Made by a program: the position numbers and the translations under genes. This document shows, in pieces, positions 36,250 to 45,501 of a stretch of 46,511 bases of DNA; position 1 is the first letter of the stretch; the number at the start of each line of letters is the position of its first letter. The notes beneath the pieces are model-generated. The model had not been told where the DNA came from. It did no database searches and saw nothing but the letters and a program-made list of their open reading frames with translations. The stretch is from Sideroxydans sp. GTDB lineage: Bacteria > Pseudomonadota > Gammaproteobacteria > Burkholderiales > Gallionellaceae. The stretch is taken from NCBI GenBank assembly GCA_029850585.1, contig JARCRQ010000095.1, positions 1 to 46,511 on the forward strand, written 5' to 3'.

Positions 36250-37151
36250 AAACTCGTTTAAGTATTTTTGTGATTAGTTTGTTGCTGCTGCCGCTCACTG
36301 GCATTTATTTAAGCGGCGGCGATTGGAGCAATGTTGCCAACCTAACGCCTGCCGAACAGGGCGATGCGGGCTTCGTCAATTTACCTGCGGTGCTGCTCAC
36401 CACGCTGATGCTGGCAGGCTATATTTTGCTCATCAACCAGCTCAACAAAATTCTCACGGGCAATAAAATTTTCGCCACACAACAACGCTTTTTTATCTGG
36501 ATGAGTGGCGCGAGTCTGGGCTTAGCTTGGCTGATTACTTATCTGAATTTATTCGTCGGCAGTTGGGTTAACCAAACGGAAAATCCCATCCTGCAAGCCC
36601 TGCTGTATAGCCCCTTGTTCGCCTTGCTTGCCCCTGCGGTGTTGTGCACGCGCGCCTTGCTTGCCGCCCTGCCCGGCTTACTCAAACGCTTATCCAGTCG
36701 GCTATTTTTTACCCCGCCTAGCGCGCTCATTTTGGCTGCTATTTTTATCCCTTTAGCCACACTAGGCTTGCTAGGTGGCGCGTTGTGGACGACGCAACTA
36801 CTGAGTTTATTTTGGTGCGCGCCGCTGCTATTACTCATGGGTTTGCAAAGTTTGTGGCACGAAAGCACGATTTTTTCGGGACTCAAAACAGGCGATTATG
36901 GTCGCGTGATTTGCAGCGCGTTGGCAGGGCTAATAGTGGGCAATTTCGCGCTGTTCGCTTATCAAAATAATGGCGGCATATTAGCCATCAACCTCAATCA
37001 ATTTCCCCTCCAAACAGGCTTCGTTATTTTCTCTTGGACGTGCATGCAATTAGGCGATGTGGTCGCCGAAAATTTTCGTGGCAAACCACGCACCGAACTG
37101 TTCAAAGCTAAGAAAAAATTTCCCATTCCCGTCGTTGTTCAAAATAAATAG
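36246..37151 (+). CDS. multi-pass membrane protein of unknown function
   Basis: 301 residues. By eye it has seven to eight hydrophobic segments, beginning with LSIFVISLLLLPLTGIYL and followed by VLLTTLMLAGYILL, MSGASLGLAWLITYLNLF, PALL-rich LYSPLFALLAPAVL, ALILAAIFIPLATLGLLGGALW, LLSLFWCAPLLLLMG and VICSALAGLIVGNFALF. The C-terminus is basic (KAKKKF). I recognise no family. The ATG at 36246 overlaps the bpt stop by four bases and pyrD follows nine bases later, so it is firmly inside the operon. bpt and pyrD adjoin directly in relatives I recall, so this gene may be an addition (inference). Confidence 0.75.
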   Translation: MKTRLSIFVISLLLLPLTGIYLSGGDWSNVANLTPAEQGDAGFVNLPAVLLTTLMLAGYILLINQLNKILTGNKIFATQQRFFIWMSGASLGLAWLITYLNLFVGSWVNQTENPILQALLYSPLFALLAPAVLCTRALLAALPGLLKRLSSRLFFTPPSALILAAIFIPLATLGLLGGALWTTQLLSLFWCAPLLLLMGLQSLWHESTIFSGLKTGDYGRVICSALAGLIVGNFALFAYQNNGGILAINLNQFPLQTGFVIFSWTCMQLGDVVAENFRGKPRTELFKAKKKFPIPVVVQNK

Positions 37152-37160
37152 GTCTTAATT

Positions 37161-38180
37161 ATGTATGCACTGCTGCGCCCCGCGCTGTTCCAACTGTCGC
37201 CCGAAACGGCGCATCACGCCACGCTTACAGGGCTCAATGCCTCTTATTCATTAGGCTTGAGCGGTTTGATTGCGCCGCGCATTCCTTCCGATGCGCGCAC
37301 CGTGATGGGCATTACCTTTCCTAATCCAGTCGGACTTGCAGCAGGCTTGGATAAGAACGGTGACTGCATCAACGGCTTGGCCGCACTCGGTTTTGGCAGC
37401 ATCGAAATCGGCACGATTACGCCGCTGGCGCAAGCGGGCAATCCGCAACCGCGCTTGTTCCGCCTGCCCGCAGCATCCGCCATCATCAACCGCATGGGCT
37501 TCAATAACGACGGCGTGGATGCGCTGATTGCCAATGTACAAGCGGCAAACTTCAAAGGCGTGTTGGGCATTAACATCGGTAAAAATGCGGCAACGCCAAT
37601 CGAAAATGCCGCTGATGATTATTTAATTTGCCTGCGTAAAGTGTATGCGCACGCCAGCTATATCACCGTCAACATTTCCTCGCCCAACACTAAAAATTTG
37701 CGCCAATTACAAAACGACGCAGCACTGGATAAATTACTTGCCACGCTTAAAGACGAGCAAGAAAAACTCGCCGATGCGCATGGAAAATATGTCCCCATCG
37801 CCTTGAAAATCGCACCTGATATGGAAGCTGATCAGATTGCGCAAATCGCGCGCTTGCTAATGCTGCATCGCATCGACGGCGTGATTGCCACCAACACCAC
37901 CTTGTCACGCGACGCGGTTGCCAATTTGCAATATGGTAATGAAGCAGGCGGTTTGAGCGGCGCACCCGTGCGTGAAAAATCCACCGCCGTGATCCGCGCA
38001 CTTGCTGCCGAATTGCAAAATGCTTTGCCCATCATCGGCGTGGGTGGCATTTTGAACGGCGCAGACGCGCGCGACAAAATCGCCGCAGGCGCGAGCTTGG
38101 TACAGATTTACAGCGGCTTAATTTATCGCGGCCCCGCGCTGATTAGCGAATGCTGCGCCGCGCTACGCGCCAGCCGCTAA
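37161..38180 (+). CDS. pyrD: dihydroorotate dehydrogenase (quinone), class 2
   Basis: 339 residues; oxidises dihydroorotate to orotate, passing electrons to quinones. The N-terminal amphipathic part ([19 protein letters not shown]) marks the membrane-associated class 2. The FMN barrel shows [20 protein letters not shown], the catalytic serine region [10 protein letters not shown] (S174), and the phosphate-binding GVGGI and YSGLIYRGP. It is complete. It lies three bases before the Crp/Fnr gene. Confidence 0.97.
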   Translation: MYALLRPALFQLSPETAHHATLTGLNASYSLGLSGLIAPRIPSDARTVMGITFPNPVGLAAGLDKNGDCINGLAALGFGSIEIGTITPLAQAGNPQPRLFRLPAASAIINRMGFNNDGVDALIANVQAANFKGVLGINIGKNAATPIENAADDYLICLRKVYAHASYITVNISSPNTKNLRQLQNDAALDKLLATLKDEQEKLADAHGKYVPIALKIAPDMEADQIAQIARLLMLHRIDGVIATNTTLSRDAVANLQYGNEAGGLSGAPVREKSTAVIRALAAELQNALPIIGVGGILNGADARDKIAAGASLVQIYSGLIYRGPALISECCAALRASR

Positions 38181-38183
38181 ATC

Positions 38184-38840
38184 ATGCCTAGCCTTGCTCT
38201 AAGCGCACGTCTGCTGGCTCTTTACCCAGCGCTCGCCACGCTCGATTTAGCCGCCTTGCTCGCCAATACCGCCGTGATGCAATTACCCGTGGGCACGCTA
38301 GTGTTCGATGAACATCAACCCTGTCTAGGTTTCCCGCTGATATTGAGCGGCAGCATTCGCGTCAGCAAAGTCGCCGCCAGCGGACGCGAATTGCAGTTGT
38401 ACCGCGTGTTAGCTGGCGAGAGCTGCATTCTCACCAGCAGTTGTTTACTCGGACATACGCCTTATCAAGCGCGCGGCAGCGTCGCTGAAAATTTAGAAAT
38501 GGTACTGCTACCTGCAAGCATTTTTCATCAGTTATTGGCGCAACAACCCGCCTTTCGCAGCTATGTGTTTAGCTTGTTTGCTGACCGCCTCACCGACTTG
38601 ATGACGCTGGTCTCGGCGGTGGCATTTCAAAAGCTCGATCAACGTCTCGCCGCTCTGTTGATTAGCAAAGCATCACCGTTACACAGTACTCACCAAGCAC
38701 TTGCCGACGAGCTCGGCAGCGCGCGCGAAATGGTCAGCCGCTTACTCAAAAATTTTGCCGAACAAGGCTGGGTAAAACTGGGGCGCGAACACATCGACCT
38801 GATCGACTTAGCTGCGCTGCAACGCTACGCCACCCTGTAA
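38184..38840 (+). CDS. Crp/Fnr family transcriptional regulator with conserved cysteines
   Basis: 218 residues. Residues 1-125 form a cyclic-nucleotide-type beta barrel with FPLILSGSIRVSKVAASGREL. A long dimer helix follows, then a winged helix near 165-205 with recognition-helix ADELGSAREMVSRLLKNF. It has C47 (HQPC) and C81/C87 in GESCILTSSCLLG, not the N-terminal four-cysteine set of FNR, so an FNR-type iron-sulphur cluster is unlikely. The cysteines may sense redox or metal (inference). It starts three bases after pyrD and ends 42 bases before copA. Confidence 0.85.
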   Translation: MPSLALSARLLALYPALATLDLAALLANTAVMQLPVGTLVFDEHQPCLGFPLILSGSIRVSKVAASGRELQLYRVLAGESCILTSSCLLGHTPYQARGSVAENLEMVLLPASIFHQLLAQQPAFRSYVFSLFADRLTDLMTLVSAVAFQKLDQRLAALLISKASPLHSTHQALADELGSAREMVSRLLKNFAEQGWVKLGREHIDLIDLAALQRYATL

Positions 38841-38882
38841 TCGCGCCAGCCTATTACGCCCCTTCAGCCTTATAATTTGCGC

Positions 38883-41054
38883 ATGAAAACGCCCAGCCAA
38901 GTCAGCTTAAACATCACAGGAATGCACTGCGCCTCGTGTTCCACACGGCTGGAAAAAGTACTCAATCAATTGCCAGCCGTCAATGCGCGGGTGAGCATCG
39001 CTACTGAAGTCGCACAACTCGATTTTCAGTCTGACATCACGCCGCTTTCAACCGTCATCCAAGCCATCCAAAACGCCGGCTTCGATGCGCATATGCCACG
39101 CGATTTCGCCGCCGAAAAATTGGCGCGTAGCGCGCTGCTACGACGCGAGCAACAGCATTTTTTCATCGCGGCCGCACTCACCGCGCCGCTGTTGTTGGGC
39201 ATGGTTTTGATGCTGTTCGATATTCATTTTATGTTGCCAACGTGGCTGCAATTTTTACTCGCCACGCCCGTGCAATTTTGGCTGGGCAGCCGCTTTTATT
39301 TAGGCGCGTGGGGCAGCTTGCGGCAGCGCAGCGCGAACATGGATGTGCTGGTCGCGCTCGGCACCAGTGCTGCATATTTATTGAGCTGCGCGGTGTGGCT
39401 ATTCGACTTGAATCAGGATTTATATTTTGAATCGAGTGCCACGCTGATTACGCTGGTGCTGCTGGGAAAATTATTGGAGGCGCGTGCCAAAGGTCGCGCA
39501 TCCAGCGCGCTCGAAGCATTGCTCAATCTGCAACCCAAAACTGCGCAAGTCGAACGCAACGGCGTAGTCCAAACCGTGGCGATTGGCGAACTACAAGTGG
39601 ATGATATTTTTTTAGTGCGTCCGTTTGAAAACATCGCCGTGGATGGCATCGTCATCGCAGGGGTATCCAGCGTCGATGAAGCCATGCTGACCGGCGAAAG
39701 CGTGGCGCGCAGCAAGCACGTCAACGACAAGGTATATGCCGCCACACTCAATCAAAGCGGCGTGTTGAAATGCCGCGCGCTGGCGATCGGCAGCCATACA
39801 CAACTCGCTGCCATCATTCGTTTAGTTGAGCAAGCACAAGGCTCGAAAGCCGCCATTCAAGCTCTCGCCGATAAAATTTCCGCCGTGTTCGTGCCCATCG
39901 TCATGCTCATCGCCCTCGCGACCTTCGCAGTCTGGCTGCTGCTGACACACGACTTCAGCACCGCCCTCATCAATGCCGTCGCGGTGTTAGTCATCGCCTG
40001 CCCCTGCGCGCTTGGTTTAGCCACCCCCACCGCGCTGGTGGTCGCCACAGGACGCGCCGCACAAGCGGGCATTTTGGTGAAAGACGCAGCAGCATTGGAA
40101 CGCGCGCAGCAACTGGGCATTTTAGTGGTGGATAAAACGGGCACGATTACGGTCGGCAAACCCAGTGTGACCGAGGTGTTAGCTGAAGCCAATATCACCA
40201 CGCAGGAATTACTAGAAATAGCCTCGATGCTCACGCAAAGCTCAACCCATCCCTTGTCGCGCGCGATTTTTGCACATACCCAACAGCTCAACATTCACGC
40301 CAGCAACGCTGTGATTACCGAGCTGTCTGGACAAGGACTAAGTGCAATCGCAGTAGGCAAAAATTATTTATTAGTCTCGCCTAATGCCGCGCGGCAGCAC
40401 GACATCAACCTCAATCAAGCCGCGATATTCGCCTTAGAGCAACAAGGCAAAACCGTGTTGCTAATAGCCTGCGATAAAGTTTTACTCGGCTATATTGCCC
40501 TGCAAGATCAAGTGCGTCCCAGCAGCCGCGCGGCAGTGGCGAGGTTACAAAGTATGGGCATACGCGTGTTGATGTTGAGTGGCGACAATGCCGCTGCTAC
40601 GCAAGCGATTGCCGCGCAAGTCGGCATCAGCGAATTCATCGCTGAAGTGAGTCCACAAGACAAAGCGGCACAAGTGCAAACGCTAAAAAACACTGGCGAT
40701 AAAATCTTGATAGGAATGGTCGGCGATGGCATCAACGACGCGCCCGCCTTGGCAAATGCTGATGTGAGTTTCGCCATGCGAGCAGGCTCTGACATCGCGC
40801 TAGAAGCCGCCGACATCACCTTGATGCGCAATGATTTGATGAGCGTGGTGGATGCAATAGATTTATCGCGTGCGACCTTGAGGAAAATTCGCCAAAATTT
40901 ATTTTTTGCGTTCGCCTACAACGTGCTGGGCATTCCACTCGCCGCCTTCGGCATACTCAACCCCGTCATTGCCGGCGCGGCGATGGCGATGAGTTCGGTA
41001 ACCGTGGTGAGCAATGCCTTGCTGTTAAAACGCTGGCGTGCAGTAGCGCGCTAA
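38883..41054 (+). CDS. copA: copper-exporting P1B-type ATPase
   Basis: 723 residues; pumps Cu(I) out of the cytoplasm. One N-terminal HMA domain with C16 and C19 in GMHCASCS; eight membrane helices; C373-P-C375 in ACPCALGLATPTA in the transport helix; phosphorylation site D417 in DKTGTITVGKP; HPLSRAI nucleotide motif; GDGINDAPALANADVSF hinge; C-terminal helices ending AMAMSSVTVVSNALLLKRW. The ATG at 38883 is used because the earlier TTG at 38877 adds nothing family-like. No Shine-Dalgarno precedes it, but TATAAT lies seven bases upstream. No CueR-type palindrome is visible. Confidence 0.96.
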   Translation: MKTPSQVSLNITGMHCASCSTRLEKVLNQLPAVNARVSIATEVAQLDFQSDITPLSTVIQAIQNAGFDAHMPRDFAAEKLARSALLRREQQHFFIAAALTAPLLLGMVLMLFDIHFMLPTWLQFLLATPVQFWLGSRFYLGAWGSLRQRSANMDVLVALGTSAAYLLSCAVWLFDLNQDLYFESSATLITLVLLGKLLEARAKGRASSALEALLNLQPKTAQVERNGVVQTVAIGELQVDDIFLVRPFENIAVDGIVIAGVSSVDEAMLTGESVARSKHVNDKVYAATLNQSGVLKCRALAIGSHTQLAAIIRLVEQAQGSKAAIQALADKISAVFVPIVMLIALATFAVWLLLTHDFSTALINAVAVLVIACPCALGLATPTALVVATGRAAQAGILVKDAAALERAQQLGILVVDKTGTITVGKPSVTEVLAEANITTQELLEIASMLTQSSTHPLSRAIFAHTQQLNIHASNAVITELSGQGLSAIAVGKNYLLVSPNAARQHDINLNQAAIFALEQQGKTVLLIACDKVLLGYIALQDQVRPSSRAAVARLQSMGIRVLMLSGDNAAATQAIAAQVGISEFIAEVSPQDKAAQVQTLKNTGDKILIGMVGDGINDAPALANADVSFAMRAGSDIALEAADITLMRNDLMSVVDAIDLSRATLRKIRQNLFFAFAYNVLGIPLAAFGILNPVIAGAAMAMSSVTVVSNALLLKRWRAVAR

Positions 41055-41091
41055 GCGCGCAGCCTACAGAGCAAGACGACCGTGTTGCTGA

Positions 41092-41119
41092 TTGTAAATT
41101 CCCTAGTGCGCCCTATAAT
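41092..41119 (+). promoter_or_regulatory. promoter upstream of thrS
   Basis: TTGTAA and TATAAT separated by 16 bases, followed by GCGCGAC. Transcription would begin about 95 bases before the thrS ATG, leaving a leader that contains two stable hairpins. Confidence 0.7.
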
Positions 41120-41132
41120 GCGCGACTTCTAA

Positions 41133-41209
41133 AACTAGGCTGGTAAAAACCACCCGCCTAGTTACCTCGCAGTGAACCACTCAAGTGCGGCTCATCCGCA
41201 CTTTATTTT
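41133..41209 (+). promoter_or_regulatory. thrS leader with two hairpins, the second terminator-like
   Basis: Hairpin 1: AACTAGGCTGGT, loop AAAA, ACCA, three-base bulge, GCCTAGTT (41133-41163). Hairpin 2: AAGTGCGG, loop CTCAT, CCGCACTT, then TATTTTT (41183-41209). Hairpin 2 ends a few bases before the GGAAAC ribosome-binding site of thrS, so it could act as an attenuator or control initiation. E. coli thrS is autoregulated in its leader; the structure here is different, so a similar role is inference. Confidence 0.55.
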
Positions 41210-41219
41210 TGGAAACAAT

Positions 41220-43124
41220 ATGCCCGTTATTACTTTGCCAGATGGCTCAACACGCAGCTTTGAACAAGCCGTCACCATTGCCGATGTCGCGCTCAGCATC
41301 GGTGCAGGACTGGCGCGCGCCGCGCTCGCAGGCAAGGTCAACGGTGAGTTAGTCGATACCTCGTTTTTGATTACGCAAGATGCGGCTCTCGCCATCATCA
41401 CCGACAAAGATGCGGATGGCTTAGAAGTTATTCGCCATTCGACTGCGCACTTATTGGCGCACGCGGTGAAAGAATTATTTCCTGACGCGCAAGTCACCAT
41501 CGGTCCGGTGATTGAAAACGGCTTTTTCTACGACTTTTCTTACCATCGCCCGTTTACGCCAGAAGATTTAACGGCAATCGAAAAGCGCATGACGGAATTA
41601 GCCAAAAAAGATTTCCCCGTGACGCGCCGTGTGTTGCCACGCGATGAGGCGGTGAGTTATTTCAAGAGCATTAACGAACATTACAAAGCCGAAATTATCG
41701 AATCTATTCCCACCGACCAAGCGGTGTCGCTCTACACAGAAGGCGAATTCACCGACTTGTGTCGCGGTCCGCATGTGCCGTCCACTGGCAAACTCAAAGC
41801 CTTCAAACTGATGAAACTGGCGGGCGCATATTGGCGCGGCGATTCCAAAAACGAAATGCTACAACGCATTTACGGCACGGCATGGGCAAAGAAAGAAGAG
41901 CTAGACGCGCACTTGTTGCAAATCGAAGAAGCGGAAAAACGCGACCATCGCAAACTCGGCAAACAGCTCGATTTATTCCACATGCAAGACGAAGCACCTG
42001 GTATGGTGTTTTGGCATCCCAAAGGTTGGGCGTTGTGGCAAGAAATTGAGCAATATATGCGCCGCGTGTATCGCGACAACGGCTATCAAGAAGTGCGTTG
42101 CCCGCAAATTATCGACCGCGTGTTGTGGGAAAAATCGGGACATTGGGAGCATTACAAAGCCAATATGTTCACCACCGAATCGGAAAAGCACGACTACGCG
42201 ATTAAGCCGATGAATTGCCCCGGCCACGTACAAGTGTTCAATGCGGATTTGCGTTCATATCGCGAGCTGCCATTGCGTTACGGCGAATTTGGCTCATGCC
42301 ATCGCAACGAACCATCGGGTGGACTGCACGGCCTGTTGCGCGTGCGTGGTTTTGTGCAAGACGATGGGCATATTTTCTGCACCGAAAATCAAATCGAAGC
42401 CGAAGTCACCGCCTTCAATGCCTTGGTACTCAAGGTCTATAAAGATTTTGGCTTTAACGAAGTCGCGGTGAAATTAGCCTTACGTCCAGACAGTCGCGTA
42501 GGCTCGGATGAAATTTGGGATAAATCAGAAACCGCCTTACGTGCCGCTTTATCCGCATCTGGCTTGACTTGGACAGAGTTGCCTGGAGAAGGCGCATTTT
42601 ACGGCCCCAAAATTGAGTTTCATATTAAAGATGCCATCGGTCGCTCATGGCAATGCGGCACGATACAAGTCGATTTTTCCATGCCTGGACGTTTGGGTGC
42701 GGAGTTCGTCGATGAAGACAACACGCGCAAAACACCCGTGATGTTGCATCGCGCCATTTTGGGTTCGTTAGAACGATTCATCGGCATGTTGATTGAAAAT
42801 CACACTGGCGCGTTCCCGATGTGGTTAGCTCCCGTGCAGTTAGTGGTGATGAATATCTCGCAAGCACAAGCCGAATATGCGACCAAAGTGAGCGAACAAC
42901 TGCGTACGGTGGGGCTGCGTGTGCAATTGGATTTGCGCAATGAGAAGATTACCTATAAAATACGCGAACATAGCTTACAGAAGTTACCCTATCAGTTGAT
43001 TTTGGGTGATAAAGAAGTAGCAGCAGAATTGGTTGCCGTGCGGTCTCGTAGTGGTGAAGATCTCGGACAGATGACGTTACCAGCCTTGTTGGAACGTTTG
43101 CAAACCGAAATCAAAAACGGGTAG
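41220..43124 (+). CDS. thrS: threonyl-tRNA synthetase
   Basis: 634 residues. TGS domain (1-60), editing domain with H73/H77 in [11 protein letters not shown] and the C181-R-G-P-H zinc/editing motif, class II catalytic core with MNCPGH (C333), [17 protein letters not shown] and the [12 protein letters not shown] motif 3, and an anticodon-binding domain from about residue 535. The start at 41220 gives [10 protein letters not shown] as in homologues; an in-frame GTG 16 codons earlier would translate the leader hairpin and is less likely. It heads the thrS-infC-rpmI-rplT-pheST cluster. Confidence 0.97.
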   Translation: MPVITLPDGSTRSFEQAVTIADVALSIGAGLARAALAGKVNGELVDTSFLITQDAALAIITDKDADGLEVIRHSTAHLLAHAVKELFPDAQVTIGPVIENGFFYDFSYHRPFTPEDLTAIEKRMTELAKKDFPVTRRVLPRDEAVSYFKSINEHYKAEIIESIPTDQAVSLYTEGEFTDLCRGPHVPSTGKLKAFKLMKLAGAYWRGDSKNEMLQRIYGTAWAKKEELDAHLLQIEEAEKRDHRKLGKQLDLFHMQDEAPGMVFWHPKGWALWQEIEQYMRRVYRDNGYQEVRCPQIIDRVLWEKSGHWEHYKANMFTTESEKHDYAIKPMNCPGHVQVFNADLRSYRELPLRYGEFGSCHRNEPSGGLHGLLRVRGFVQDDGHIFCTENQIEAEVTAFNALVLKVYKDFGFNEVAVKLALRPDSRVGSDEIWDKSETALRAALSASGLTWTELPGEGAFYGPKIEFHIKDAIGRSWQCGTIQVDFSMPGRLGAEFVDEDNTRKTPVMLHRAILGSLERFIGMLIENHTGAFPMWLAPVQLVVMNISQAQAEYATKVSEQLRTVGLRVQLDLRNEKITYKIREHSLQKLPYQLILGDKEVAAELVAVRSRSGEDLGQMTLPALLERLQTEIKNG

Positions 43125-43154
43125 CACGGCTTAATTTTTTTAAGGAATACGGCG

Positions 43155-43679
43155 ATAGCACAAGATAAATCACAACGCATCAATGAAATGATTAACGCAC
43201 CACAAGTGCGTCTTATTGGTGTTGAAAAAGAGCCCTTAGGTATCGTTACCATCGCAGAAGCATTGCGTTTAGCAGATATTGCCGAATTAGATTTGGTCGA
43301 GATTTCACCACTTGCTGATCCGCCTGTGTGTCGCATTATGGACATCGGCAAATTCAAATATGCTGAAGCGAAAAAGCTGCACGAAGCCAAGCTCAAACAA
43401 AAACAAGTTCAAATCAAAGAAATCAAATTCCGTCCTGGCACGGATGATGGCGACTACAACATTAAGTTGCGTAATTTGATTAAGTTTTTGGAAGATGGCG
43501 ACAAAACCAAAATCACCCTGCGTTTCCGTGGTCGTGAAATGGCTCACCAAGAAATCGGTATGGCATTGATTCAACGGGTGCGCGCTGACCTAGAAGAGCA
43601 TGCCGTGGTGGAGCAGTTTCCAAAAATGGAAGGTCGCCAAATGGTGATGATGCTCGCGCCTAAGGTTAAAAAGAAATAA
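43155..43679 (+). CDS. infC: translation initiation factor IF-3, probably starting at AUA
   Basis: 174 residues if started at the ATA at 43155, giving (M)[19 protein letters not shown], which restores the conserved RIN-E---VRL N-terminus. AAGGA lies eight bases upstream. The first in-frame ATG, at 43188, would delete this conserved segment and has no ribosome-binding site. IF-3 genes are known for AUU/AUA-type starts that allow IF-3 to repress its own translation. Core motifs are [32 protein letters not shown] and [13 protein letters not shown]. It ends KVKKK. Confidence 0.93.
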   Translation: MAQDKSQRINEMINAPQVRLIGVEKEPLGIVTIAEALRLADIAELDLVEISPLADPPVCRIMDIGKFKYAEAKKLHEAKLKQKQVQIKEIKFRPGTDDGDYNIKLRNLIKFLEDGDKTKITLRFRGREMAHQEIGMALIQRVRADLEEHAVVEQFPKMEGRQMVMMLAPKVKKK

Positions 43680-43716
43680 TCGGCATCTAGCACCTGACGC
43701 ACGTTCAAATAAAGTT

Positions 43717-43820
43717 GTTTCGACATAAGGGGATGGTCGAAACGATGTAGCAAATAATCCCCAACAAAAAGTGGTGCATGGGTTATCAAGTTGTTCCATG
43801 TCGGAACACACCTCGCACCA
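43717..43820 (+). promoter_or_regulatory. rpmI leader: pseudoknot plus long-range stem, candidate L20 operator
   Basis: Stem 1 GTTTCGAC (43717-43724) pairs with GTCGAAAC (43736-43743), eight perfect pairs. Its loop GGGGAT (43729-43734) pairs with ATCCCC (43757-43762), making an H-type pseudoknot. Further on TGGTGC (43772-43777) pairs with GCACCA (43815-43820), enclosing TGTTCC/GGAACA (43792-43808). The structure ends seven bases before AAGGAG of rpmI. In E. coli, L20 represses rpmI-rplT through a pseudoknot and a stem in this region. Confidence 0.7.
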
Positions 43821-43837
43821 TAACTTAAGGAGTTGTT

Positions 43838-44035
43838 ATGCCTAAGATGAAAACCAAAAGCGGAGCAAAAAAACGCTTCGTCGTTCGTGCTGGCGGCAGT
43901 ATCAAGCGCGCAAGTGCGTTCAAACGCCACATCCTGACCAAGAAAACTACCAAGTGCAAGCGTCAATTGCGCGGTACTTCTGAAGTTCACGCAACCAACA
44001 AAGCATCGGTTCGCGCCATGATGCCTTACGCATAA
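43838..44035 (+). CDS. rpmI: 50S ribosomal protein L35
   Basis: 65 residues, highly basic, starting [14 protein letters not shown] as expected for L35. AAGGAG lies five bases before the ATG. The preceding 158-base leader is long for this gene pair and folds into a pseudoknot-containing structure. rplT follows after ten bases, so the two are co-translated. Confidence 0.98.
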   Translation: MPKMKTKSGAKKRFVVRAGGSIKRASAFKRHILTKKTTKCKRQLRGTSEVHATNKASVRAMMPYA

Positions 44036-44045
44036 GGAGTAGCAC

Positions 44046-44405
44046 ATGCCAAGAGTAAAACGTGGGGTCGTCGCCCGTGCAACGCACAAAAAACTATTAG
44101 CCAAAGCCAAGGGTTACCGTGGTCGCCGCAAGAACGTGTACCGTATCGCCAAACAGGCGGTGATGAAAGCCGGTCAATACGCTTACCGTGATCGTCGTCA
44201 GAAAAAACGCCAATTCCGTACTTTGTGGATTGCCCGTATCAACGCGGCAGCTCGTGAATTCGGTCTGCCATACAGCGTGTTTATGAACGGCCTGAAAAAA
44301 GCGGATATTCAAGTAGATCGTAAAGTTCTCTCTGACATCGCGATTTTCGACAAGGCAGCATTTGCTCATTTCGTTGAGCAAGCTCGTGCCAGCCTCGGCA
44401 AGTAA
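44046..44405 (+). CDS. rplT: 50S ribosomal protein L20
   Basis: 119 residues, basic, starting [18 protein letters not shown]. It binds 23S rRNA early in 50S assembly and, in E. coli, represses its own operon through the rpmI leader. The conserved [21 protein letters not shown] and [13 protein letters not shown] segments are visible in short stretches. A terminator-like hairpin follows before pheS. Confidence 0.98.
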   Translation: MPRVKRGVVARATHKKLLAKAKGYRGRRKNVYRIAKQAVMKAGQYAYRDRRQKKRQFRTLWIARINAAAREFGLPYSVFMNGLKKADIQVDRKVLSDIAIFDKAAFAHFVEQARASLGK

Positions 44406-44431
44406 GCAAAATTTCGTGGTTTGATGTTTAG

Positions 44432-45490
<1,059 letters not shown>

Positions 45491-45501
45491 GAAGCACCAC
45501 T

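Noticed and set aside
38877-38882. TTG two codons upstream as the copA start
   Set aside because: The ATG at 38883 fits family N-termini, and the TTG overlaps the TATAAT region.
41172-41219. Upstream in-frame GTG as the thrS start
   Set aside because: It would translate the terminator-like hairpin and add 16 residues absent from homologues; GGAAAC precedes the ATG at 41220.
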